A DNA stretch of 64,000 nucleotides from Trichodelitschia bisporula (Eukaryota; Ascomycota; Dothideomycetes; Phaeotrichales; Phaeotrichaceae), in the NCBI GenBank assembly GCA_010356995.1, contig ML996694.1:325865-389864 (forward strand), read 5' to 3'. The notes under the pieces were generated by a model that saw nothing but the letters and a program-made list of their open reading frames with translations, was not told the origin of the DNA and did no database searches. Position 1 is the first letter of the stretch. The number at the start of each line of letters is the position of its first letter. The position numbers and the translations under genes were made by a program. This document shows positions 22,947 through 33,804 of this stretch, piece after piece.

Positions 22947-24025
22947 GTTGGGTCCCACGCGAAGTTAAAACGAGGGAGTCGAGAGTTCTCAAATTGTAGG
23001 ATTGAGACGAGACGAGAGGGTCCAGAGGGAAAAGAACGTATGGCCGAAGGGGATAGGTCAGCTAGCCTTACTGAGGATGAAATGTCAGTCCGGTGTCAGT
23101 GGACATTATGCTGGGCAGTTAACCAGCTGAAAAACTGATGGCGACTTTACCATGCAAGCCGCGGAAGTGAGGGCCTAGGTGTCGCAAGGCTGAGATCGGA
23201 TTCAAGAGAACTGATGGTCCGTATCTTCGTCCAAAGTTGGGTGCGGTGAAATATCCAAAATCTTCTTCTCAAAATCCGGACAGCTTTGAGTAGTGCTGAT
23301 GATAAACTTGAGAGAGAGGCCGCCCCCAACCCCACCATCCACATCTAGCCGCCGACGAACCCGATTCAGCCTCATGCGGCGATGCAAATCTGCCTTGCAG
23401 CCCGCGTCTGACAGCACAGCATTCATCCCTGTCACAGCGGCCCGTCTGATGATCCGGATGTATCTCCCTCAAACCGCACCTCGTTCCAGGAACGAACGTG
23501 AACGAGCGGCTCGACTATCTTCTCTCTTCCCTGTGACGATCGCCCGCCGTCGAAGCCGTGCCCCCCGATCTTGCGCACCGAAAGTTGGTGGCATCGCGCT
23601 TGGGTCTCGGCATTTTCCCGCGTGGTCGCCACCGATTCAAGTTCCGTTGAGAGACGCGGAACCTATGCTGTATCTCTTCTTGGGCTGCGAATGATGCCAG
23701 TTGAAGCTTCTACTAATCTCGAAGTCGAGGGCGGAGAGTGCCCTGAGCCGGTGATGCGTATCACAACGCGTGCTTAGCCTAGCTCGGCGCAGCTCGACGG
23801 ACTCCGTAGCGCGTTTCGCAAGTCCCGTCTCACACGTGGTGACGTTTAATCTGCAATCGTATAGGATAGATGTATGGGAAATATGATCTATTTTCCAGGC
23901 GGGAAGAAGCGAATATAGCAAATCCATAAAATGCCTTCGTACCTCTGGACGATGCCGTCTTGGTGCCCAGATATTCTTCGTCTTTCACCCTCGTGTAGTT
24001 GCAATCCGACTGCAGATTTCTCACG
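22947..24025. other. Intergenic, no supported gene
   Basis: Upstream region shared by the HET gene (-) and the first cutinase (+). Open frames such as 23293-23694 have no domain features. It should contain the promoter of the cutinase. Confidence 0.5.
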
Positions 24026-25050
24026 ATGCGGTACTCTTTCGCTGTCATCGCGGCTGCAGCGCCTGTTGTGCTGGCCCAAGGTGGCTGCTCCCCGCTGGAG
24101 CTCATATACGGTATGCTTGTCGCATTACAGACCCAGCAGAAAGTCCCGGCCTTTTGTTGACGAAAGAGTTAGCGCGTGCAACAACCGAGCCTCCGCAAGT
24201 CTCTGGAGCTGGTTTCGAGGCAGCAGCGGCGCGGATTTGGTCGAAAGGCTACGGCGCTGCGGGATACTCGCTGTACACGAACGTGACAAAGCTGATTCCT
24301 GGCTCCACAGGATATCCTGTGAACTATCCGGTTTATACATCGTCTCTCTCCATGTATAAGCGCTGACGACGACAGGCCAGTATGGATCTGAACAACGGTG
24401 GATGTGTTGGTGCCAAGGACTGTGAGCAGCCCCTGCCTTTTGTACGAGACATAGAAGCTGACAGCTAGCAGTGGTTAGACGTCTCGAGGAGCGCAGCAAG
24501 GCCTGCCCAAACCAAGTATATGCCCTCGGAGGCCACTCCCAAGGTGGTGCCGTAGTCACGGCCGCCGTTCCGCTCATCCCCAAAGAGTTGATTCCACGCA
24601 TTGTGGCCGTGACCATGTTCGGCAGTCCCCCGTGTAAGGATATTCCGAGCGTCGGGGACCGGTGCAAGTCGTTTTGTAATAAGGGCGACAATGTAAGGAC
24701 CCTCCTTCTCGGCGCAATCTCCAAACTGACATCTCCAGATCTGCGATTCGGGCGCTGGCGGTAATGGCGGACCGCGCGTGAAGTGCAGCGGCGGCGCTGG
24801 CGCTGGTGGGTTTGGCAAGGGAGCGAAGGGTGGAAAAGGACTTGTCAATATCGAGCCATTTATGCGGGCCCCCGTCAACGATGTGTGGACCGATGCGTTG
24901 CTGCAGCAGCAGTGCGGTGAGGAGGAGAAAGGTCACCCGGTGAAGGGTATGGCTCACATGGCTTACAACGCGGATGGATACTACATCCGGGCGGCTGGGT
25001 GCTACATTGCGAAAAAGTATAAGGAGCGTGCTGGCGGAGCCGCTGCCTAG
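24026..25050 (+). CDS. Secreted cutinase-family esterase (CE5) with a Gly/Lys-rich insertion
   Basis: Serine esterase that hydrolyses cutin or related polyesters outside the cell. Five exons (24026-24110, 24173-24330, 24376-24421, 24472-24692, 24739-25050) give 273 residues. All four introns are 45-62 nt with good CTGAC-like branch sites. Residues 1-17 are a signal peptide. Family landmarks are the strand-turn YARATTEPP near residue 28, the nucleophile elbow GGHSQGG (Ser119), CNKGDNIC with the expected catalytic Asp169, and GMAHMAYN with His243. Cutinases normally place Asp and His about 13-15 residues apart. Here about 74 separate them because of a Gly-rich GFGKGAKGGKG segment plus a helix-like stretch. 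Paired cysteines fit secretion. Activity is plausible but the insertion makes substrate uncertain; acetylxylan esterase-like activity is an alternative. Confidence 0.88.
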
Positions 25051-25508
25051 GGGGATCGTGGTTTGGGACCTGTATATATCGTAAGCCAGAATTCATTTCA
25101 CTTGACTGCCTTCTTCTTACCGTCTGTGGGCACTCATGCAATTACACCAGTGCATCCCTTCCTGACCGGCATTCCTGTACTAATGGCTCTCCGGTACCTA
25201 CGATTTTGATGTGAAGCATGTAGGAATGGTAGCTCGATCTGTCAAAGTGGCATGGATTTCAGCGTCGCATGGGCCCTTCGGCAATGTGGCGCCTTACGAT
25301 ACTCCCAACGTCATTTCAGGCACTCAGCCTCACGTCTCTACCCTTCTGGGACCTAACAACCTCGTACAAACGCAACGTGCCCCCTTGGCATCATTGTCGA
25401 GCGGGCCGCTAACCTCACCCTTCCCAAACTTCACCTTCATCCACCTCCGTTTCCCCACCCCCCCCTCCCCCTACATCTTCTCCATGGAAATACCACCAAC
25501 CATCTAGC
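25051..25508. other. Short intergenic spacer and promoter of the CxxC-protein gene
   Basis: Between the tandem cutinase and the small CxxC protein. A pyrimidine-rich C/T tract at about 25430-25490 immediately precedes the ATG at 25509, a common feature of fungal core promoters and 5' leaders. Confidence 0.5.
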
Positions 25509-26184
25509 ATGAACCGCCCAAGCCCGTTTCGCCCTCCTCTAATGGACCACTTCCCTCCCACCGAGGACGTCGAGATCGGACCGGCAGTCCCTCCCCCCCG
25601 CCCTTCCCCCGAGTTCCCGAGCCGGACCTCAGGCGTGCTCGTCCGGCGCCACTGCGACAACTGCAAGGCGCTTCTCCCAATTGACCCATTTGGGTACTAC
25701 GACAAGGAGTCCAAGATAGCGCCGCCGCTGGTGGTCTCGTGCCCGGAGTGCAACGGCATTCCCCCGCACATCCGTCTCAAGCACAAGCAAGCGACGCTTG
25801 CTGAGGTGCGCAGTCCATATTCAACCTGAGTGTTCGTTAGCTGACTGCTTGCAGTCGGGAAAGAATGTCGATCCGGCGGCTAAGATCGAGGAGCTCAAGC
25901 GAGCGAATAGGGGTGTGCCGCTGAAGATGTCCGTCATGGTCTCCTACCAGCCGAAGGAACTGTGTGAGAAGGAATTCGACAGCATCAAGTGCCCCTTCTC
26001 GCTTGAGCGCGCTCTGGAGCTGAAGGAGGACGACGGCAAGCTGACACAAGAGATGTTGGACCAAGTGGCTCGGGGATTTGCCAAGAATAAGATGCCTGCT
26101 TCTGAGGATGAGATGTCTCTCGATGGAGAAGAGGAAGATGAGGACTTCGATGTCGACAACGTGCTTGATCTTGCCGTAGGTTGA
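25509..26184 (+). CDS. Small hypothetical protein with two CxxC pairs
   Basis: Two exons (25509-25805 and 25855-26184; 49-nt intron with CTGAC branch) encode 208 residues. The N-terminus is Pro-rich. Cys49/Cys52 (CDNC) and Cys78/Cys81 (CPEC) sit 25 residues apart, a spacing fit to bind one zinc ion as a zinc ribbon. A Lys/Glu-rich helical region follows, then a very acidic tail (residues about 180-208, EDEMSLDGEEEDEDFDVDN). I do not recognise the family. The acidic tail and zinc-ribbon-like pair would suit a nuclear or protein-binding role, but that is conjecture. It may be translated from the next in-frame Met at residue 12. Confidence 0.7.
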
Positions 26185-26884
26185 CAAACATGGTTGATCC
26201 TCTCGTATGTATCTCATGACACCAAACTGCAACAATGACTGTCGCGCCTTGGTCACGGAGAAGCTGTATTGAGAATATGTTCTTCGGGCTCAAATGCTGA
26301 CGGCTGCGGTATAGCTCACTAGGTCTGACATTCCGGAACGGCTCGGTCAGCTTCTTCGCTACTCGCCATAGTTCGCCCTACGTACGCCCATGATGTTTGT
26401 TTCCTGCATGTCTCCCTTCAATCATGATGGATGATGGACAGGTAGTGGCCAGAGCTGTGCTCAGAAAGTTAGGAACGTGATAGACATTGCGGCTGTACGT
26501 TAGAGCTCTCTGTAATCCATTCGGTTAAACCAACTGGGATACTTACGCAATCCCTTATCGTGCACTGTCTGGAGTCTGCAGTATCCCGCACTTGCTACTT
26601 TGATGAAATATTTCTCAAACTCTCAGTCATTGGATGTGGTGGATAAAAGAGGCTAAGGATCAGCCCGGATTGCTCTACACTTGTTCATGGAGGGATATGG
26701 CTCCTACGGGACTCCGACACTGGGGCTTTGCAAAGCAGCTGCCAGGCACCTTTGACAAGAAAGACAAGTCCATTATTCTGCACTAGTCACATGCGCATTG
26801 AACGTACTTGATGTTTTTTGGATGTCAATGTCTACTAGTTCTAGGGCACCCGTGTTTCACACTACGCACCTACGAACCCGGCTC
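26185..26884. other. Convergent intergenic region, nothing seen
   Basis: Lies between the 3' ends of the CxxC-protein gene (+) and MER3 (-). No open frame with coding character and no RNA gene pattern was found. Confidence 0.5.
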
Positions 26885-29800
26885 TTAGATAAAATCAACG
26901 TACTGCCCGAACTCTTCAACCAGCCAGTTGTCAATACCTTCAAGCTCGGCGCTTTTTTTATTTTCTTCGACTGAGGCCCGCGGAGCGGGAGCTTCCAAAG
27001 ATGTTACGCCATCGTCCCTATTGATGCTATGAAGAGCATCATCAGGTCCACGCTTCAGAATCTTCGCCAAACCGCTAGAGTCCGCACCGTCTGCGCCGTC
27101 CAGTATTCCCAACTTCCGCTTCACGCTGCCAACTGTCTTACTATCCGCTGGACTAGCACTACTTGCTGCGATGAAAGGTCCCCTATGCGGTTTGCGCTCA
27201 GGGATAGCTGGTGCTGGCTCGCGGATTACTGGCCGTGACGGCTTGGCATCATAAAAGCAGTCGTCTTGAAAGGTCATCTCTTGGGAAGGAGAACCGGAGG
27301 TTTGTGTCTCCGGGGGGACGAACAACGGGCCGGAGGAGGCTCGGGGTGGCAAAGAAGGAACCGACGAGTCAACCAGGTCAAGGAGCTCGTCATCCAAAAG
27401 ATAGCTGTCGTCAAACTCAAAGCTGGAGTCGCCATTTGGAAGAGATTGATCATGCGTACGGGTTGGCGGGGTATTTTCAGTCTGCTTTCGGTCCTCCGCG
27501 ACCAATACATGGCCCCGAAGCCCAGAGGAATCACATAACCCTTCAGGATCGCCTGAGGTAGCTTCAGGTGGCTTCCTTCGACGAAATGCAGACCATTCAT
27601 CATCAACGGAACAACGCTCCTGCTTCCCAGGGCGGTGCTTCTCTACATGTTTTGCAGTTGCATGGCGATGAAGCACCTCGAGAGCCTTCCGCCCCTTAGA
27701 CAATGGTTGAGTTGGAAGAGATTGCGGAATATTCCACTCCTGCGTAAGGTCGATTTCGTCTACTGGTTGGATAGACCCCAGATTGGCCTTTGAAGACGGT
27801 TTCAACTGCGATTGCTTTGCGGATTGCACATGCGAAGACCATTCGTCGGCCTCACTATAAGTTTCGGCGGGTTCAACTTCAGCAACTGGCTTCTTCGGAG
27901 GTCGCGAGGGTCTCGGCGGCCGGTCAAGCCCTTCTCTGCAGCATGGCCCATGCTTGCAAGCAGTTTTGTCCTTGCACGTATGGGAGCACGCGTATTTACC
28001 ATTCGGAAGTTGCAATGGCTTCCGAGGCTCTAGAGGTAGGCGGGGAGGGCATTGCTTCTCCTCACGGTAGCTGTCAATGTGCCGAAACCCGCTGCTTTCG
28101 ACCTGTGCTGCAGCCTGGAGTAGCTCAGAGTCGGAGACATCATCATCTCCAAACTCTTCCGATGCACGGCGTCGGGCAGAAATGTTGACGTCCGGCGAAG
28201 GGATGCATCCGCTCGATGCATGTGTTTCGTGCTCAATGGAGGACGAGGCTCCCGCATTTACTGACTCCAGGGCAGCCTTGCTGGGCCACGCTATTGAGGG
28301 GATTGTGGGCTTGATTCTGGCTGTACGTAGAGTCCCAGCTAATAGCGTTAGCAGCCATGCATATACTGCCCTTCAGACATACCGATGTCATCACACATGA
28401 CGTAGCACACAATGAACTGGGCTTCACTAGTTAGCTTGACCGGTACTTTGGCACTCGTTCCGTTCCCAATAGCTTTGGCGCTGGAGAAGGCGAATGGTTA
28501 GTCCCTAAAAGCGACTTCCGAGCAATTAACTTACCTCATTCGTGATAGGTGCAGAAGGTTCCCATCAGAGGTCTCAATCAAGCAAACTAGATAAACAACC
28601 TTCCTTTGGAAAATCAAAGGCACGCTCTCGTTCAGAAAGCCGATGTCAGCCCTGACAGAGACTGTGACACCTTGTCCAGCCTTGAAAGTCTGCTTGGACG
28701 TTAGTCGCAGGAGATGAGTTTCGTGGACAACAAACCGGCTTTCCCAAAACTTGAAGAGACACTCTGGGCTTGGGAAACGACCTCATGCTGTCAAGAATTT
28801 TCATGCCAAACGGCGCTCCTTTCTTAAGAATCGCTTCGATTCTGAGAGCGTCCGTCCCCTCCAAATCATCCAGAGTAAAAATGCCGGCTTGAGCAAGTTT
28901 GTGAACACTCGCAATGCCAATCTTTTCAATTTGGCGGAGCTGCTGAGGCGAATCGTCCCAGCAGCGAGCACCGAGGCTTCGACACAGCATCAAGGCATTT
29001 CGAAGCGCCACGGAATCCTTGGTGAGCGAGAGGAAGTCGATGATGCATCGAATAAGGCGATGGACATGCTGGAAAATAAAGCTGGTATCCATACTAAACT
29101 GATGCTTGATTCTGGCCGATTCTGCGGTAGTGGGGAGTTCAATCCCGCCCAATTGCGCTTGAATGACCAAGGAGACCTTGTGAGCTGGGAGGTCCAGATT
29201 TCCTGAGAACGGGAACTTGATGTAAATGGAATCGTTCAACTCTTTGTAACATGTCCTTTCACCGGCGCGCATCCGCAAGTCGTTGAACTCTGCGGCTTGT
29301 GCTAATGCCGACAACTAAGACTCAGTCAAAACTGATCAATAAGTGGCGCGTTCGGACTTACTATCTCAGACAGCTTTGCTTGAAATGGAAGGGTCCGAAA
29401 GGTTAGGGCCGTCTCGAATTTCACGGAGTACCGACCCATCGCCCGACCGAATTCGCTTACCGTCCATCTGGTCGCCCCTCGCACAAAATCATACTCACGC
29501 AACGACTGGACAGCACGCTGGCAGATCAACTCAAGGCTTTCATCAGGAGCAAGACAGTTTGAAGCTCCCTTAAGGCGATAATGCCGCGGGTTCGCGCGAA
29601 GGCGTACTTGAAGAAAGGTGCCAGCAAGCCACTTCTTTGCCGATGCAAGGTCCGTGATAGTCCCAAGACCAATCTCAGCATTCTGAAAGCATATTAGTAG
29701 AGCCACTGCCACACAGAGAAAGACAGCTACCAGGTGCTCAATAAGATTCAAGTGCAAGCTTGTGGTGTCAGTCAGGAACAGCGGAGCCGCGAAAAGAGGC

Positions 29801-31933
29801 TCGCTCACCAACTCTCAAGGATCTCTTCTCCAGTCACCATCTTCTCGTATTGCTTGACCTTGTCTTGACGGGTTATTATTACCGCAACAGCACTGGTGTC
29901 GTATTGTGGTCGTCCAGCTCGACCCAGCATTTGCATAATTTCCAAGTCTGGGTATTCCTCAATGACACTGAAGGAAGTGTATCTTACCGTATTCTTGATG
30001 ATTACCAAGTGGCAAGGGAGGTTCACGCCCATGGCCAGAGTTGAGGTGCAGCAGATCACGTTCACAGACCCATTCCGGAAGCCATCCTCGATGCTCCTCC
30101 TGTCATCGGGATGGACACCGGCATGATGGAAAGCGACGGCCGATGAGAGCGTGACTTTATGTGTGAGCTTCGGTAAACTCGTGAACAGATCGAACTCACC
30201 CCGAAGATCGGCATTGGTCGTCATAATTTGTCCGCGCGGTGGCAACCAACACTGTGCCTCAGGTGGCTTTGAGAGCCACCACTCGGCCAAAACCTTCGCA
30301 GTTCTCTCGGTTGACTTCCGATGCATACAAAATATCATGATCGGCTTCTTTTGCGAAAACTTCTCGATGATGCTCGGCAGCCTGTGTGCATTAGCATGGA
30401 GGAAGGGTGTCGCAAAAAGGGCAGTTCGGCCTCATACTTTGAATCAAGCAGTTTGTCGAACCCGAAATCATTCAAGTTTGACGGGAATCCACATATGTTC
30501 CTTTGCAGAATCACGGGTCGGTATTCCTCTCCGAAGCGTTCCATTTGCGCAGGCAGGCCGACGTTAGCGAAATTTCGTCCAAGCCATACCGCAATGTCGT
30601 TGGAGTTGGGAACAGTGGCTGATAAGGCTATAAACCGAACGTCTGATCCGATGGACTTCATCCGGGCGACAACTGCTTCGAGGGTCGCCCCGCGCTCTTC
30701 CTTCACAATGTGCACTTCGTCAATGAGGAACAGCTTCACCATGCCCATAAGCTTCGCATGGTCTTGCCACTTGCGGGTTATGTTGTCCCATTTTTCAGGA
30801 GTGGTGATAATGATAGATGCATTGCCGACCTGGCGGAGCTCCGACTGCTCAGTGTCACCGGTGAGCTCAGCGCATCCCAAGCCCAGGGGAGAGAATTTCT
30901 TCGACCAGTCCCGGAACCTTTCCGAGCAGAGGGACTTGGTCGGAGCCTGATAGACAACCTTGTATTCATCTCCGGACTTCGACTGAATGAGTCGGCAAAT
31001 GGCCAGTTCGAAGATCACAGTCTTGCCGCTGCCCGTGGGTGACGAGAGAACGAAATTGTCATCAGTCTTCAGAACGGCTTCAAAGCACTTTGATTGTACA
31101 GCGTTGAAGTTCGGAAACGGAAAAATCTGTTGAAGACGATCCGGCAGTGACCGGACAGATACTAAGCGAGGGCCTTGTATGATTTTCGAAGGAGGTTTAA
31201 AGGCGCTTTGTGTGAGGTCGGCAGAAGAAGAGTTTGGCGCTTCAAAGTCAGGCGTAAGATCTACTGTTTGCTGCGCTTGAGCATATTTACTTGGAACTTG
31301 CTGCTGGAAGGAGGCATGTGCATTCCCGTGATGTCGCCGTTGGCTTCCGATGGGGCTTGGACTCGATGGGAAAATCGGAGGAGAACTGCGAAAGGATGAC
31401 GGGTATGCGGTAGAAATACCTTCTAACGTAAGCGACGCCTACCGAATACCCAACTAGAGCTTACGGAGACGGGGGTTCTGTCGGCGCGAGTACTCCAAAT
31501 CTAATGTGTAAGCCTCAGGGTCAGTGCATCCGCTGAGAATGGCTAACCGTCGTCATCGACTTCAGTTCTACGTTGGATAGTCCTCGCCTCCTGTGGGTCG
31601 ACCCCATGAACTGGCTCTCTCAGATGAGAAGCGATAAATGTGTCCAAGTGGGAGGAAGCCAGAGGTTGCTCGCCGTAAGGCCCTGTCCCAGTTAGTGATT
31701 TTTTGGTCACAGCGGCCATTAAACTTACCATGCCCATAAGCATCCCGTGCCGACACGAAGGGTAGAGCGTGGTGAGTCGCCCTGTTCTGGATGCATTCGG
31801 GATGGGGGGTCGCTGGCGGTCTGAAGTCGTGTCCAGATTCACTTGATCGGGGCCACAGTCCTCGCTCAGTCGTGCTTACTGATAAAGTACCGCGAGCCTG
31901 GTTTAGCGCGTTAGCGAAGGCATCCTCGTCCAT
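26885..31933 (-). CDS. MER3: Meiotic crossover helicase MER3/HFM1
   Basis: Ski2-like DNA helicase that promotes ZMM-type crossovers in meiosis. I rebuilt 11 exons: 31729-31933, 31548-31682, 31465-31500, 30438-31422, 29809-30381, 29731-29758, 29362-29682, 28736-29314, 28535-28692, 28383-28480 and 26885-28338. They total 1,523 residues. Introns are 42-56 nt and all close in frame. Walker A is SPTGSGKT (Lys259) and the Walker B DEVH box starts at Asp360. SALSATVPN and the motif VI region MLGRAGRPQYD follow, then the winged-helix/Sec63 region (YCYKELNDS... to helix-hairpin-helix), an FN3-like strand region and a Cys cluster from about residue 1157 (CSHTCKDKTACKHGPCC). The Cys cluster matches the zinc finger known in this family. 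The acceptor near 28690 is a tandem AAGCAG, so one Gln may be variably included. A meiotic gene implies a sexual or cryptically sexual life cycle. Start MDEDAFANALNQ is the best candidate. Confidence 0.93.
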
Positions 31934-32465
31934 GGCGCTTGCATATGCGATGGTAACTGTCGAAAGGCAGGTTCAGACTTAGTAGGTCCACCCCATGGTT
32001 GAGTAGGGATCTTAGAGCGCTCGAATGCCATGCTGCAAAGCGCATTGCACACGTCACGGCGATGCTAGATTCGGGAGGCACGACAGACCCCTGGTCCGAA
32101 AAGCGGAAAGAGCGAGTAGGATACGGATTTCGACCCCATCTCATGACCAAATGGTTTCGGAAATTCGATTTGAAGTAAGCTAATCTGTCAGCTCGCATTC
32201 CTTGAAAGCTATTAGATACTTTGATGGGAGCAGGTCTCGTCTTCACTGCTTCCGCAATCTACGTCCAACGCCGTCCGGTGCTTCAACTCCGAAAATCATG
32301 ACCTTGATGGTACAATACGCACTCTCATATCATGCCACGCCAGCATGATGAGCAAGATACCTGCATGGCGGAGCCTGTTCATACCTCAGGCTCACACATA
32401 ACCCAACACAACCCCGAGAACGCCATGGCCACATTTGAAGCCATATTGCACCGATCCATTAATCG
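31934..32465. other. Promoter of MER3 and 3' flank of the transporter gene
   Basis: No further coding exon for MER3 was found upstream of MDEDAF. The 31911-32246 minus-strand open frame has no family similarity. Meiotic promoter elements were not identified. Confidence 0.4.
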
Positions 32466-33804
32466 CTATTCAATCACCCGCTTCTCTGAAAACGCGGGGC
32501 TGCGCAGGTCCTCGTAAAACTTGCGGTCCTCATCCATACTCGGTTGCCGGTACTCCGAGGGCGGCTCATGTTGCATCGTTGGCCTGCGATCAGGGCTGCT
32601 GTACAAGTACGTGGCATAAAGAACAATGAGCATTCCCAGAAGGAACTAATCCAAGTCAGTACCTGTTGTATTGGGACATCGGATAACGTCCTCGATCCAG
32701 GCAACTTACATTCATCGTGATTTCGAAATTGAACAGCCAAACGCTCGCGATGAAACTGATGACGATACTGATGCTGGTGGCGAAGTTCTTCGCAATGTTG
32801 TCGGCGTAATTAACCACCAGTGCTACCAACAGCCCGCCTACGGCCTGGAAAGAAATGGCCGTCCAGACAACCGAATTGTAGCCCGTAAAGAAGCCATCCT
32901 TGGCGATGTTCGCGCCATCCTTGAAGATGACACCAAAGAAGAGAGCTGGGAAGAGCGAGTAAAACGAGAGTTGCACATTGCGCACCCAAAGTGTAACCTT
33001 GGTACTGTCTTTGAGAACCTTTTCAAAGTAGACACCGGCAAGGCCAGAAATCATGCAAGCGACCCCGACGGCCATGAGACCGACGTAACGGTTCATATCT
33101 GGGTGATGGCTAGCGGAAGGCGCCCGTGCGGTGTGCTTCGTCGTCTCAGTGTGCCCACTCCCGGTGGGTAGTTGTACCACAGCCACACCAGCCATGAGTA
33201 GCACCAGCGACACCCATTTCTTCGCGGACAGGCTCCGCTTGAGCATAGTGACGCTGAAGAGTGCAGTTGTGAGGATCTTCAGTTGATACGTGACTTGAAA
33301 AGTAGCTGCATCGAGGTTGCTGACCGCAACGTACTGCAGAGAGTTCTGGAAGGTATATAGAGCTGCTGGGATGGCGAGCTTCCAGCTGTCGCTCGAAAAG
33401 ACTTGTGAGAGGAGCGACCTGGTGAGGTCCGATGTGGTTGTGCCGGGGGTGGCATGGCGCACTGCGTCCAAGTAGGCCACCACTAAGGCAATGCTCAATT
33501 TGATGACCTCATTCATGAAGACGGCGGTGGATGTAAGGTAGCGGTGCCCGTCGACGAGCGGCATGATGCGCGAGTAGTGCATGACCTAAATGGGACGGCC
33601 GTCAGAGTTTGCTTTGCTGTATAGCAATAGCAGATGCCAACAGCCGCTACGTACCAGTATGAGCGCCGCATTTTGAACTGAAAGCTTCGCCAAACGTCAG
33701 AGTGTTCCATCTTATGCAGTTTGCGCGCTGCTCACCGTGGCCAGCGACAAGTAACTCAGCGGGATGCCCCCGAGCGTCGCGGATCGACGAGAGTCTGAGG
33801 ACAT
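32466..33804 (-). CDS. Nucleotide-sugar transporter (UDP-galactose/UDP-GlcNAc type)
   Basis: SLC35A-like transporter that exchanges nucleotide sugars into the Golgi lumen for glycosylation. Four exons: 33736-33804, 33655-33684, 32710-33585 and 32466-32645, giving 384 residues. The 30-nt exon 2 encodes LSVQNAALIL and joins GIPLSYLSLAT to VMHYSRIMP, reconstituting the conserved first helix (the acceptor is GCGAAG, not the nearby TTTCAG). About ten hydrophobic helices are visible. The block QVTYQLKILTTALFSV is the signature of the family. The N-terminal residues and the C-terminal tail after the last helix (SSPDRRPTMQHEPPSEYRQ) face the cytosol by family topology. Substrate cannot be set from sequence alone. 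Confidence 0.92.
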
